A stretch of DNA of 64,000 nucleotides from Micromonospora cathayae. Its GTDB lineage: Bacteria > Actinomycetota > Actinomycetes > Mycobacteriales > Micromonosporaceae. The notes under the pieces are model-generated. The model was not told the DNA's origin, did not search any database, and saw nothing but the letters and a program-made list of their open reading frames with translations. The stretch covers positions 3,534,001-3,598,000 of the forward strand of contig NZ_CP118615.1 in the NCBI RefSeq assembly GCF_028993575.1, read 5' to 3'. The translations under genes were made by a program, and so were the position numbers. How positions within the stretch are numbered: position 1 is the first letter of the stretch; each line of letters opens with the position of its first letter. Below are positions 46,401 through 54,702 of this stretch, in pieces.

Positions 46401-47652
46401 CCCGACGGCCGGTGTGCGGGGCGAACACCCGGTGCTGCTCGGCGGCGGACAGCCGGGCGTACAGCGGGAGGATCTCGGTGCCGAGCAGCGACCGCTTCTT
46501 CTGCACCAGCTTGCCCAGCGCGTCGGCGGTGTCCCGGATCTCCCGTTCGCCGCTGAGGAAGACCAGCACGTCGCCGGGCCCCTCGGCGGCCAGCTCCTCG
46601 ACCGCGTCGCCGATGGCCTGGATCTGGTCCCGGACGTTCTCCTCGTCGGCCCCGTCGTCCTCGTCGGCTTCGCTGACCTCGACCAGTGGCCGGTACCGCA
46701 CCTCCACCGGGTACGTGCGCCCGGACACCTCGACCACCGGCGCGGGCTTCCCGTCCGGCGCGTCCTCGGTGGGCGGTCCGGCGAAGTGCTTCGCGAACCG
46801 GTCCGTCTCGATGGTCGCCGAAGTGATGATCACCTTCAGGTCGGGTCGGCGGGGGAGGAGCTGTTTCAGGTACCCGAGGATGAAGTCGATGTTGAGGCTG
46901 CGCTCGTGCGCCTCGTCGATGATCAACGTGTCGTACTGCCGGAGCATCCGGTCGGTCTGGAGTTCGGCCAGCAGGATGCCGTCGGTCATCAGCTTGACCA
47001 GCGACCGGTCGCCCACCTGGTCGGTGAAGCGCACCTTGTAGCCGACCACGTCACCCAGCTCGGTGCCCAGTTCCTCGGCGATCCGGTCGGCCACCGTGCG
47101 GGCAGCCAGCCGGCGCGGCTGGGTGTGCCCGATCAGCCCCTGCACGCCCCGTCCCAGCTCCAGGCAGATCTTCGGCAACTGGGTGGTCTTGCCCGACCCG
47201 GTCTCCCCGGCGACGATCACCACCTGGTGGTCCCGGATCACCGCGGCGATGTCCTCGGCGCGCTCGCTGACCGGCAGCCCGGCCGGGTACGTGACCTTCG
47301 GCACGGCGGCGCGCCGGGCGGCCAGCCGCGCCTCGGCGGCGGCCACGTCGGCGGCGATCCCGGCCAGCGCGGCGTCCCGCCGGTCGGGGTCGCGCAACCG
47401 GCGTACCCCGTCCAGCCGCCGCTGGATCCGGCGCTGGTCCCGGAACATCAGGTCGGTGGTCCGTCGGTGCAGCTCACGGGCGGAACCCGTACCGGACGCG
47501 GCGGGCGCGGGACCCGTGCCGGACGGGCCGGCACCGGGCGCGGGACCCGCACCGGACGAGTCGGTACCGGGGGCGACCGGGCCGGATACGGCGGGCGCGG
47601 AAGCGGAGCCGGCACCGGATGCGGCGGAAGCGGAGGCGGGAGGAGTCTGCAT
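43411..47652 (-). CDS. hrpA: DEAH-box RNA helicase HrpA
   Basis: A 1413-residue helicase, the length expected for HrpA (about 1300) plus an extended head. The first ~60 residues are Ala/Gly/Ser/Pro-rich. RecA1 has GETGSGKTTQ (motif I) and LIIDEAHERSLN (DEAH, motif II). RecA2 has TNVAETSLTVPGIKYVVD and the QRKGRCGRTSDG element. An HA2/OB region and the long DUF3418 C-terminal domain follow. A low-complexity insertion of Arg/Asp/Gly/Thr repeats near residue 700 is unusual. ATG 47652 is chosen; the frame stays open to 47757 but without a ribosome site. It unwinds RNA and may act on ribosome-stalled mRNA. Confidence 0.93.
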   Translation of the reverse strand: MQTPPASASAASGAGSASAPAVSGPVAPGTDSSGAGPAPGAGPSGTGPAPAASGTGSARELHRRTTDLMFRDQRRIQRRLDGVRRLRDPDRRDAALAGIAADVAAAEARLAARRAAVPKVTYPAGLPVSERAEDIAAVIRDHQVVIVAGETGSGKTTQLPKICLELGRGVQGLIGHTQPRRLAARTVADRIAEELGTELGDVVGYKVRFTDQVGDRSLVKLMTDGILLAELQTDRMLRQYDTLIIDEAHERSLNIDFILGYLKQLLPRRPDLKVIITSATIETDRFAKHFAGPPTEDAPDGKPAPVVEVSGRTYPVEVRYRPLVEVSEADEDDGADEENVRDQIQAIGDAVEELAAEGPGDVLVFLSGEREIRDTADALGKLVQKKRSLLGTEILPLYARLSAAEQHRVFAPHTGRRVVLATNVAETSLTVPGIKYVVDPGTARISRYSSRLKVQRLPIEPVSQASANQRKGRCGRTSDGICIRLYDEQDFASRPEFTDPEILRTNLASVILQMTSIGLGDVAAFPFIDPPDRRNIADGVNLLHELGALDPTETDPAKRLTPLGRRLAQLPVDPRLARMVVEGERNGCATEVVVIAAALSIQDPRERPVEKQAQADQAHARFTDAESDFVTFLNLWRYLREQQRALSSSAFRRMCKAEYLNYLRVREWQDIVSQVRQVLRTPAEGGRERGRRDTPTETGRRDASTDAGRRDGEPAGGGRRDRGAELPEEIDTPKVHQSLLPGLLSHVGWKDPQKHEYLGARGAKFALFPGSALFKKPPRWVMAAELVETSRLWGRVAGRVEPEWIEPLAQHLVKRSYSEPHWEKKQAAVLAYEKVTLYGLPLVTARKVNFGRIDPGLSRELFIRHALVEGDWSTHHQFWRDNQKLRDDVEELEHRARRRDILVDDETIFQFYDERIPADVVSGRHFDAWWKTERRHRPDLLTFTRELLVNAGRGGVDEADYPDRWHSDGVALPLTYRFEPGTPTDGVTVDIPLPLLNQVPATAFDWQVPGLREELVVALIRSLPKAVRRNFVPVPDFARAALAAITPGEEPLLDALTRVLRRMTGVTVPREAWDTGKLPAHLRVTFRVLDEENKPVAEGKDLPALQRRLKAEVREVVAAAAPDVARTGLREWSIGTLPRTIEQVRAGYRVTAYPALVDEGQTVGVKVFDSAAEQAAAMWAGTRRLLRLTVANPAKFLQGRLSNEAKLALSRNPHGGVQQLIEDATGAAIDRLVAGAGGPAWDADGFAALRDKVRADLVDTVVEVMDRVRKVLAAAHTVQGRLTRTTDLTLVAALADIKAQLAGLVHAGFVTETGYARLPDLLRYLAAIERRLDRLTGNPQRDRQQQDRIAVVQKEYRDLLAALSPARRNEEAVREIRWMIEELRVNVFAQALGTPYPVSEQRIYRAMDVVEGR

Positions 47653-47789
47653 GTCGTCGCCAAGAATAGGCAGCCGGCCGCCGGACCGCCCCCGGGTTAC
47701 CGGGCGGGAGGGCACCGCGCGGTCGCGTTTGGTGGGCGACGGCTGCTCTCCTACCATGCAACGGCGGAACCGACGCGGGGGTGGGGGAC

Positions 47790-48215
47790 ATGGACATGCG
47801 GGACGTCGACCGGGCGTTGGTGCAGGCGGCCGGGGCGGTGGCCCGGTTGCGCTGCCGCAGTGACCGGCACACGGTGGCCGCCGCCGTCCGTACCCCCGAG
47901 GGGCGGGTGTTCACCGGGGTGAACGTCCGGCACGCCACGGGCGACACCTGCGCCGAGGTGGTGACCCTCGGTACCGCCGTCACCCAGGGCGCGACCGGGC
48001 TGGAGACGATCGTCGCGGTGGGGGACCGGGGCCGGGAGATCCTGCCGCCCTGCGAGCGGTGCCGTCGGCTGCTGCTCGACCACCACCCGCGGCTACGGGT
48101 GATCGTCGGTCCGCCGGACGACCCGCGGGTACTGCTCCTCGGCGACCTGCCGGCCGACCCGGCACCGGCCGATCTTCCCGAAAGTGCCGGTCCTGGCGTT
48201 CTGCCAGCTTCGTGA
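47790..48215 (+). CDS. Cytidine deaminase-like zinc protein
   Basis: A 141-residue protein of the cytidine/blasticidin-S deaminase fold. Zinc ligands and the catalytic Glu lie in GDTCAEVVTLG (Cys-Ala-Glu) and the two other Cys in PPCERCRRLLLD. GVNVRHATG precedes the first motif as in CDA (NVENAS-type). It may deaminate cytidine or a related nucleoside; blasticidin-type activity cannot be excluded. ATG 47790 is used, with ATG 47796 and GTG 47781 as alternatives behind a G-rich site. It is divergent from hrpA. Confidence 0.8.
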   Translation: MDMRDVDRALVQAAGAVARLRCRSDRHTVAAAVRTPEGRVFTGVNVRHATGDTCAEVVTLGTAVTQGATGLETIVAVGDRGREILPPCERCRRLLLDHHPRLRVIVGPPDDPRVLLLGDLPADPAPADLPESAGPGVLPAS

Positions 48216-48264
48216 GTATTGCTCCCATTAGTCTGCCGGTGGGGAGGCGGACGAAGGGAGCAGG

Positions 48265-50208
48265 ATGATCACCCGTAGGCGACTCCTCACCGTCGGCGCG
48301 GCCGGCGGTGCCCTGGCGGTCCTCCCGTCCGGCCGGGCCGCCGCCGCTGCGGCCCCCCTGCTCGACGCCCACCGCATCCCGAAGTACGTCACCGCGCTGC
48401 CGGTGCCCGGCGTGATGCCCCCGGATCACACCGACCGGGGGGCCGACGAGTACGTGATCGGGCTGCGCCAGTTCCGCCAGCAGATGCTGCCGCAGGGCTT
48501 CCCGGCCACCCCGGTCTGGGGCTACGGCTCGCTCGCCCACCCGGAGACGTTCGGCCACCCGGCCTGCACCATCGAGGCGCGGGTCGGCCGTCCGGTCCGG
48601 GTGACCTGGGTCAACCAGCTCGTCGACCGGCGCGGCGACTACCTGCCGCACCTGCTGCCCGTCGACCCCACCCTGCACTGGGCACGCCCCGACGGCGGGG
48701 TGGCCGGACGCGACCACATGGCCCACTCCGGCACCGTGTCGCGGCCGTACACCGGGCCGGTGCCGATGGTCGTGCACCTGCACGGCGGGCACGTCCGGGA
48801 GGAGAGCGACGGCTACCCGGAGGCCTGGTACCTGCCGGTGGCCCGGGACCTGCCCGCCGACTACGCCGCCTACGGCAGCAGCTACCGGCAGCTGCGGTCG
48901 GCCTTCGCCGAGCAGTGCGGCATCCGCTGGGCACCGGGCTCGGCGACCGCCGAGTACCCGAACGACCAGCGGGCCACCGCGCTCTGGTACCACGACCACA
49001 CGATCGGCCTGACCCGGCAGAACCTGTACGTCGGCGCGGCCGGCTTCTACCTGCTCCGGGGCGGCCCGGCGGACCTGCCCGCCGGTGTGCTGCCCGGACC
49101 GGCCCTCGGCGGTCACCGCACCGACGGCCCGGGATGCGGCGGTCACGCCTCCGGCGGCCGGGCGGTCCGGGAGATCCCGCTGCTGATCCAGGACCGGACG
49201 TTCACCGTGGACGGTCGGCTGCACTACCCGGGCAGCCGCGCCGAGTACGGCGACTACTCCGGCCCGTACCGGCCGGAGAGCGACGTGCCGCCGGTGTGGA
49301 ACCCGGAGGTGTTCGGCCGGGCCGTCACGGTCAACGGGGTGACCTGGCCGGTGCTGCGGGTGGAGCGGCGACGGTACCGGTTCCGGCTGCTCAACGGCAG
49401 CAACTCGCGGTTCCTGCTGCTCTCCGTCGCCACCCACCCGACGGCCCGGCCGGCCCGGCCGGTGCTGCCGCTGTGGCAGATCGGCAACGACGGCGGTTTC
49501 CTGGTCGAGCCGGTGGCCCGGGAGCAGGTGCTGCTCGGCAACGGCCAGCGGGTCGACGTGGTGCTGGACTTCACCGACGTCCCGGTCGGCACCGAGCTGT
49601 ACCTGGTCAACGAGGGGCCGGACGGCCCCGCCCGGGGCGGCCGGCCCGACGCGGCCGATCCGGCGACCACCGGGCAGGTGCTGAAGTTCGTGGTCGACCC
49701 GGCGTCCGGACCGGACGTCAGCGTGCCACCGGACCAGCTCCGGCTGCCCACGCTCCGGCCGCTGGGCCGGGCCGACCGGGTCCGGCGGTTGGCGCTGTCC
49801 GACCGGATGTCGACCGTCCGGGACGGGGTGCTGGTCGCCGCCATGCTCGGTGTCGTCCGCCCGGACGGCCGGCCGGTGCCGATGCGCTGGTCGGACCCGG
49901 TGTCCGAGCGCCCGACCCTGGGCGACACCGAGATCTGGGAACTGCACAACTTCACCCGGGGCGTGCACCCGATCCACCTGCACCAGGTGCAGTTCCAGGT
50001 GGTGGGGCGCGGCCCGACCGGCGACCGGCCGCCCGAGGCGTACGAGTGGGGGTTCCAGGACACCGTCGCGGTGTTCCCCGGCGAGTTGACCCGGATCAAG
50101 GCGCGGTTCGACCTGCCGGGCCGCTACGTGTGGCACTGCCACATGCCCGAACACGAGGACAACGACATGATGCGGCCGTACCAGGTCGAGCCGGCCCGCT
50201 GGCGGTGA
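48265..50208 (+). CDS. Tat-exported multicopper oxidase (CotA/phenoxazinone synthase-like)
   Basis: A 647-residue secreted oxidase that uses four coppers to oxidise phenols or metals with O2. The Tat signal is MITRRRLLTVGAAGGALAV. Copper motifs in order are VVHLHGGH (about residue 174), ALWYHDHTIG, GVHPIHLHQVQF and WHCHMPEHEDNDMM; the last includes the type 1 Cys, His and the axial Met. The order and spacing match three-domain bacterial laccases of the CotA or bilirubin-oxidase kind. ATG start behind GAAGGGAG. It is transcribed alone and ends at a hairpin. Confidence 0.92.
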   Translation: MITRRRLLTVGAAGGALAVLPSGRAAAAAAPLLDAHRIPKYVTALPVPGVMPPDHTDRGADEYVIGLRQFRQQMLPQGFPATPVWGYGSLAHPETFGHPACTIEARVGRPVRVTWVNQLVDRRGDYLPHLLPVDPTLHWARPDGGVAGRDHMAHSGTVSRPYTGPVPMVVHLHGGHVREESDGYPEAWYLPVARDLPADYAAYGSSYRQLRSAFAEQCGIRWAPGSATAEYPNDQRATALWYHDHTIGLTRQNLYVGAAGFYLLRGGPADLPAGVLPGPALGGHRTDGPGCGGHASGGRAVREIPLLIQDRTFTVDGRLHYPGSRAEYGDYSGPYRPESDVPPVWNPEVFGRAVTVNGVTWPVLRVERRRYRFRLLNGSNSRFLLLSVATHPTARPARPVLPLWQIGNDGGFLVEPVAREQVLLGNGQRVDVVLDFTDVPVGTELYLVNEGPDGPARGGRPDAADPATTGQVLKFVVDPASGPDVSVPPDQLRLPTLRPLGRADRVRRLALSDRMSTVRDGVLVAAMLGVVRPDGRPVPMRWSDPVSERPTLGDTEIWELHNFTRGVHPIHLHQVQFQVVGRGPTGDRPPEAYEWGFQDTVAVFPGELTRIKARFDLPGRYVWHCHMPEHEDNDMMRPYQVEPARWR

Positions 50209-50304
50209 CCGCCCCGCCCGGGGAGCGGCGGGCGGAGCGGAACCACCGGGCCGGGCCCGTCGCCGGGGACCGGGCCGACCGGGCCTGTGATCCGGGAGTG
50301 GGGC

Positions 50305-50339
50305 GGTCGGCCCAGCCCGTGGTGCGGGCCGGGCCGACC
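50305..50339. terminator. Hairpin between convergent multicopper oxidase and hypothetical gene
   Basis: GGTCGGCCC-A-GCCCG pairs with CGGGC-C-GGGCCGACC with one A/C mismatch and a five-base loop. It sits between the stops at 50208 and 50370 and can serve both. Confidence 0.6.
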
Positions 50340-50369
50340 TGGCCCGTCGTCGGGGGCGGGTCGGCCGGG

Positions 50370-51014
50370 TCAGGCGGCGGTGGACCAGATGGCCCGGAAG
50401 GCGGCGGCCTCACCCGCCAGCCACTGCTCGACCTGGGCGGGCTTGACGGCCTCCGGCATCCGGTGCGCCTCGCCGCGCCGGACGTCGACCAGGACCGGCG
50501 TGGCGTGCGGCAGCACCGCGTCCATGTGCCGCGACATCAGGTGCAGGGTGGCGAGCACGGCCTCCTCGCTGGGCGCTGCCTCGTCGAAGTGCAGCCGGAC
50601 CGCCTCGGCGCGACCGTCGGCGTACCGGATGCCGAAGTGGGGGTTGATCTTGACGGGCAGGTCGCCGAGCATGGCCAGCGCGTCGCGGGTCTGGGCCAGG
50701 TCGACCTCGCGCGGCTCGCCCAGCGAGCGCAGCCAACGGGTCGCGCCCGGGGTGAGCGCCTGGTAAAGCGGACGCCAGCGGGGCTTGACGATGTCGGCCA
50801 CCCCGGCGAGGTGGCTGCCGCCGGTGTGGAAGGCGATGTCGGCCTTCAACGCCTTGACGAACTGACCGTGCGGGTTGAAGCCGGAGCGGCTCGCCCGCTG
50901 CTTGCGCAACCCGCCGACGAAGGTCGCCTTGGTCGGGCCGGTGCGGTCGACGTAGCGGGTGAAACCGAGCAGCGTGGCGTACGGCGCAAGTGCGGTGGTG
51001 AGGGGTGCGGACAC
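50370..51014 (-). CDS. Conserved hypothetical protein, 214 residues
   Basis: I do not recognise this family. The protein is cytoplasmic by sequence, with no signal or membrane segment. Conserved-looking blocks are FVGGLRKQRASRSGFNPHGQFVK, a His/Asp/Gly-rich segment, and INPHFGIRYADGRAEAVRLH. GTG 51014 follows GGGAGG by a normal spacing. An inverted repeat upstream (51040-51061) covers its -10-like TAGAAT, so expression may be regulated. It ends at the hairpin shared with the multicopper oxidase. Confidence 0.75.
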   Translation of the reverse strand: MSAPLTTALAPYATLLGFTRYVDRTGPTKATFVGGLRKQRASRSGFNPHGQFVKALKADIAFHTGGSHLAGVADIVKPRWRPLYQALTPGATRWLRSLGEPREVDLAQTRDALAMLGDLPVKINPHFGIRYADGRAEAVRLHFDEAAPSEEAVLATLHLMSRHMDAVLPHATPVLVDVRRGEAHRMPEAVKPAQVEQWLAGEAAAFRAIWSTAA

Positions 51015-51039
51015 AGTCGTCCTCCCAGGTCAGTGCCCT

Positions 51040-51061
51040 GATTAGTACATACATTCTAATC
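51040..51061 (-). promoter_or_regulatory. Operator-like palindrome over the promoter of the 214-residue protein
   Basis: GATTAG (51040-51045) and CTAATC (51056-51061) are perfect arms around 10 bases. On the minus strand the region reads TTAGAATGTATGTACTAA, an AT-rich island in GC-rich DNA that includes a TAGAAT -10-like box. MarR, PadR or TetR-type repressors bind such sites. No regulator gene is adjacent. Confidence 0.5.
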
Positions 51062-51097
51062 GACGGGTACGACATCGCCCAGGCTTTCGGACACGCA

Positions 51098-51132
51098 AAG
51101 AGGGCCGCCCGGACACGCTGGGCGACCCTCTT
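51098..51132 (-). terminator. Rho-independent-type hairpin after the DUF3516 helicase
   Basis: AAGAGGG (51098-51104) and CCCTCTT (51126-51132) enclose an inner CGCCC/GGGCG stem. On the minus strand the hairpin is followed by a short T-rich stretch. It lies 17 bases past the helicase stop. Confidence 0.75.
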
Positions 51133-51149
51133 GCGGAAACGGTGTCAGG

Positions 51150-53654
51150 TCAGAGCTGGCCGACCTCGGTGACCCGGACGACCGCCGCCCCGACCTCGTC
51201 GGAGGCGGCCAGGTCCACCTCGGCGCTGATCCCCCAGTCGTGGTCACCGTCCGGGTCGTCCAGGATCTGCCGCACCGTCCACCGCTGCGCGCCCTGGTCG
51301 ATCATCAGCAGCGCCGGCCCGCGCGCGTCCGGCCCGGTGCCGATCGAGTCGTACGTCTCGAAGTACGGCTCCAGCGCGTCCGCCCAGGCGTCGGCGTCCC
51401 AACCGTCGGCGGCGTCCAACTCGCCGAGCAGGTCCCAGCGGCGCAGCGCCGCCAACTCCACCCGACGGAACAACGCGTTACGCACCAGCACCCGGAACGC
51501 ACGGGTGTTGCGGGTGACCGCCGGCGGCCGGTCGTCCAACGACGAGGCGACCTCCTCCACGTCGGACGGGTTACGCAGCCGCTCCCACTCGTCGATCAGG
51601 CTGGAGTCGACCTGGCGGACCAGCTCGCCCAGCCACTCGATCAGATCGACCAGCTCCTCGGTCTTGGCGTCCTCCGGCACCGTCTGACGCAGCGTCTTGT
51701 ACGCGTCGGCCAGGTAGCGCAGCACCAGCCCCTCGGAGCGGGTGAGGGAGTAGAACTGCACGTACTCGGTGAAGGTCATCGCCCGCTCGTACATGTCACG
51801 GACCACCGACTTGGGGGAGAGCTGGTGGTCGGCCACCCACGGGTGCCCCTGCCGGTACATCTCGTACGCGGCCTCCAGCAGCTCCGCGAGGGGCTTCGGC
51901 CAGGTCACCTCGTCGAGCAGTTCCAGCCGGGCCTCGTACTCGATGCCCTCGGCCTTCATCGCGGCGACCGCCTCGCCGCGCGCCTTGAACTGCTGCGCGG
52001 AGAGCACCTGGCGCGGATCGTCCAGGATCGACTCGATCACGCTCAGCACGTCCAGCGGGTACGCCGGGGAGGCCGCGTCCAGCAGCTCGATGGCGGCCAG
52101 GGCGAGCGGCGACAGCGGCTGGTTGAGCGCGAAGTCGAGCTGGAGGTCGACGGTGAGCCGGACCCGCCGGCCGGTCTCGTCCGGCTCGGGGAGCTGCTCG
52201 ACCACCCCACCGGCCAGCAGCGCCCGGTAGATCGCGATGGCCCGCCGGATGTGCCGGCGCTGGGCGGCCCGGTCCTCGTGGTTGTCGGTGAGCAGGTGCC
52301 GCATCGCCGCGAACGCGTCCCCGGGCCGGCCGATCACGTTGAGCAGCATCGAGTGGCTGACCTGGAAACTGGACGTCAGCGGCTCCGGCTCGGAGTCGAC
52401 CAGCCGCTGGAAGGTCGGCTCACCCCAGCCGATCGAGCCCTCCGGCGGCTTCTTCTTCACCACCTTGCGCCGCTTCTTCGGGTCGTCGCCGGCCTTGGCG
52501 AGGGCCTTCTCGTTCTCGATCACGTGCTCGGGGGCCTGCACCACCACCCGGCCGATGGTGTCGAAGCCGGCCCGCCCGGCCCGGCCGGCGATCTGGTGGA
52601 ACTCGCGGGCCTTGAGCAGCCGGGTGCGTACCCCGTCGTACTTGCTCAGCCCGGTGAACAGCACGGTCCGGATCGGCACGTTGATGCCCACGCCGAGGGT
52701 GTCCGTACCGCAGATGACCTTGAGTAGCCCGGCCTGGGCGAGGGTCTCCACCAGGCGGCGGTACTTCGGCAGCATGCCGGCGTGGTGCACGCCGATGCCG
52801 TGCCGGACCAGCCGGGACAGCGTCTTGCCGAAGCCCGAGGTGAACCGGAACCGGCCGATCGCCTCGGCGATCATGTCCTTCTCGGCCCGGGTGGCGACGT
52901 TGACGCTCATCAGCGCCTGGGCGCGTTCCAGCGCGGCGGCCTGGGTGAAGTGCACCACGTACACCGGGGCCTGCTTGGTGGTGAGCAGCTCCTCCAGCGT
53001 CTCGTGCATCGGCGTGGTCACGTACGAGAACAGCAGCGGGACCGGCCGCTCGGCCGAGCGGACGACGGCGGTCGCCCGGCCGGTGCGCCGGGACAGGTCG
53101 TCGACGAACCGGGTGGTGTCGCCGAGGGTGGCCGACATCAGCACGAACTGCGCCTGGGGCAGCTCGATCAGCGGCACCTGCCAGGCCCAGCCCCGGTCCG
53201 GCTCGGCGTAGAAGTGGAACTCGTCCATGATCACCTGGCCGACGTCGGCCCGGGTGCCCTCGCGCAGCGCCAGGTTCGCCAGGATCTCGGCGGTGCAGCA
53301 GATGATCGGGGCGTCCGCGTTGACGCTCGCGTCACCGGTCAGCATGCCCACGTTGTCCGCCCCGAAGACCTCGCAGAGCGCGAAGAACTTCTCCGACACC
53401 AGCGCCTTGATCGGCGCGGTGTAGAAGGTCGTCCGGTCGTCGGCCAGGGCCGCGAAGTGCGCCGCGATCGCCACCAGGCTCTTACCCGAGCCGGTCGGGG
53501 TATTCATGATCACGTTCGCGCCGGAGACGATCTCGATGACCGCCTCCTCCTGGTGGGGGTAGAGGTCGAGGCCGCGCTCCTTCGCCCAACCGGCGAACGC
53601 GTCGTACAGGGCATCGGGGTCGGCGCTGTCCGGCAGCGCGGCGGTGAGCGTCAT
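51150..53654 (-). CDS. Ski2-like DEAD/DEAH RNA helicase (DUF3516 type)
   Basis: An 834-residue superfamily 2 helicase. Motif I is NTPTGSGKSLVAIA (residues 51-64), motif II is IMDEFHFYAEPDRG, motif III is LMSATL and motif VI is HQIAGRAGRAGFD. The C-terminal half has the DUF3516 features of mycobacterial and actinobacterial homologues (KKRRKVVKKKP, then long helical repeats). It is expected to unwind structured RNA in processing or turnover. ATG 53654 follows AGGA. A single-gene unit ending at a clear terminator. Confidence 0.9.
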   Translation of the reverse strand: MTLTAALPDSADPDALYDAFAGWAKERGLDLYPHQEEAVIEIVSGANVIMNTPTGSGKSLVAIAAHFAALADDRTTFYTAPIKALVSEKFFALCEVFGADNVGMLTGDASVNADAPIICCTAEILANLALREGTRADVGQVIMDEFHFYAEPDRGWAWQVPLIELPQAQFVLMSATLGDTTRFVDDLSRRTGRATAVVRSAERPVPLLFSYVTTPMHETLEELLTTKQAPVYVVHFTQAAALERAQALMSVNVATRAEKDMIAEAIGRFRFTSGFGKTLSRLVRHGIGVHHAGMLPKYRRLVETLAQAGLLKVICGTDTLGVGINVPIRTVLFTGLSKYDGVRTRLLKAREFHQIAGRAGRAGFDTIGRVVVQAPEHVIENEKALAKAGDDPKKRRKVVKKKPPEGSIGWGEPTFQRLVDSEPEPLTSSFQVSHSMLLNVIGRPGDAFAAMRHLLTDNHEDRAAQRRHIRRAIAIYRALLAGGVVEQLPEPDETGRRVRLTVDLQLDFALNQPLSPLALAAIELLDAASPAYPLDVLSVIESILDDPRQVLSAQQFKARGEAVAAMKAEGIEYEARLELLDEVTWPKPLAELLEAAYEMYRQGHPWVADHQLSPKSVVRDMYERAMTFTEYVQFYSLTRSEGLVLRYLADAYKTLRQTVPEDAKTEELVDLIEWLGELVRQVDSSLIDEWERLRNPSDVEEVASSLDDRPPAVTRNTRAFRVLVRNALFRRVELAALRRWDLLGELDAADGWDADAWADALEPYFETYDSIGTGPDARGPALLMIDQGAQRWTVRQILDDPDGDHDWGISAEVDLAASDEVGAAVVRVTEVGQL

Positions 53655-53753
53655 AGCCGTCCTATCCTGCCCGCCGCGACCCCCCGGATGCCAGCAGGGG
53701 CCGATACCCGCCCGGACGGCCCGGCAGTGGTTCCCAGCCGTTGGTGACAGCTC

Positions 53754-53786
53754 AGGTGTAATCGGCTCGGCGTGTCGTGTAGCTGA
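53754..53786 (-). repeat. Dispersed 33-base element, copy A
   Basis: Reads on the minus strand TCAGCTACACGACACGCCGA and on to an ACACCT end. Thirty of 33 positions match copy B at 58779-58811. It lies 50 bases beyond the stop of trmB, in the gap 53655-53835. Confidence 0.7.
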
Positions 53787-53835
53787 ACTGCCAGCAACCG
53801 GGCGGCACGTGTGAGCGCCGGCGGCTTGGGGTTTC

Positions 53836-54558
53836 TCAGCCGGCCTGGCGGCGGTAGACCAGGTCGGCCACCGGACGGCCGGCGATCAGGGCACGCCGCT
53901 CGAACTTGGTGACCGGGCGGTGCTCCGGCCGGGAGACGTCGCCGGGCCGGGCGTCGACCAGATCCGGGTCGGCGTCCAGGGTCTCCCGCATCGCGGCGGC
54001 GTACTCGGCCCAGTCCGTCGCGCAGTGCAGTACGCCGCCCGGGGCCAACCGGGACCGCAGCAGCGCCACGTGCCGGGGCTGGATCAACCGGCGCTTGTGG
54101 TGCCGCGCCTTCGGCCACGGGTCCGGGAAGAAGACGTGGACCGCGTCCAGCGTCCCCTCCGGCAGCCGCCGCAGCAGCGTCAACGCGTCACCGTCGGCGA
54201 TCCGCACGTTGGTCAGCCCGCGCCGCTCCACCAGGGCCAGCAGGTTCGCGATTCCCGGGGTGTGCACCTCGGCCGCGAGATAGTCTCGACCCGGGTCGGC
54301 GGCGGCCATCGCGGCGGTCGCGTCACCCATCCCGGAACCGATCTCCAGCACCATCGGCGCCCGTCGGCCGAAGAGGTCGGCGGGATCCACCGGCGTCTCG
54401 TCGCCATCGGGCACCGCGAGCCCGTACCGCGGCCAGAGCCGGTCCAGCGCGTCCAGGTGCCGGCCGCTGAGCCGGCCCCGGCGGGGGTGGAAGGTACGGA
54501 TCGCCGAACCCGCCCGGGGCGGGGTCGGGGCGGTCGGATCCTGGTCGACGGTGGTCAC
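53836..54558 (-). CDS. trmB: tRNA (guanine-N7)-methyltransferase
   Basis: A 240-residue SAM-dependent methyltransferase that makes m7G46 in tRNA. LEIGSGMGDATAAMA binds SAM, HVFFPDPWPKARHHKRR is the TrmB signature that contacts tRNA, and the end has TKFERRALIAG. GTG 54558 is used; GTG 54582 is also possible, and neither has a strong ribosome site. Copies A, C and D of the dispersed element flank the gene, copy A past its stop and copies C and D before its start. Divergent from the surface-protein gene. Confidence 0.92.
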   Translation of the reverse strand: MTTVDQDPTAPTPPRAGSAIRTFHPRRGRLSGRHLDALDRLWPRYGLAVPDGDETPVDPADLFGRRAPMVLEIGSGMGDATAAMAAADPGRDYLAAEVHTPGIANLLALVERRGLTNVRIADGDALTLLRRLPEGTLDAVHVFFPDPWPKARHHKRRLIQPRHVALLRSRLAPGGVLHCATDWAEYAAAMRETLDADPDLVDARPGDVSRPEHRPVTKFERRALIAGRPVADLVYRRQAG

Positions 54559-54610
54559 AGCGACCCGAGCGTACGCGACCACCGATCCGGCCCACGACCG
54601 GGCGGGACGT

Positions 54611-54668
54611 TCAGCTTCACACGACAGGCCGGCTCCACCGGTCAGGTCACACGACAGGCCGGATCCAC
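54611..54668 (+). repeat. Dispersed element, copies C and D (tandem, about 30-base period)
   Basis: Two units starting TCAGCTTCACACGACAGGCC (54611) and TCAGGTCACACGACAGGCCG (54642). Both share the TCAG-T, ACACGACA and GCCG blocks with the minus strand of copies A and B. Within the pair the core TCACACGACAGGCCGG recurs at exactly 30 bases. They lie between trmB and the surface-protein gene. Confidence 0.65.
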
Positions 54669-54702
54669 GGGGTCCGGTCCGGCCGACGCGCCGGGAGGGG
54701 TC

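Noticed and set aside
44335..47922. 1195-residue plus-strand open frame
   Set aside because: Opposite hrpA; Gly/Val/Gln/Pro-rich without motif. HrpA explains the region fully.
54617..54668. CRISPR array from the two 30-base units
   Set aside because: Only two units, no spacers of normal size and no cas genes; they belong to the dispersed element.
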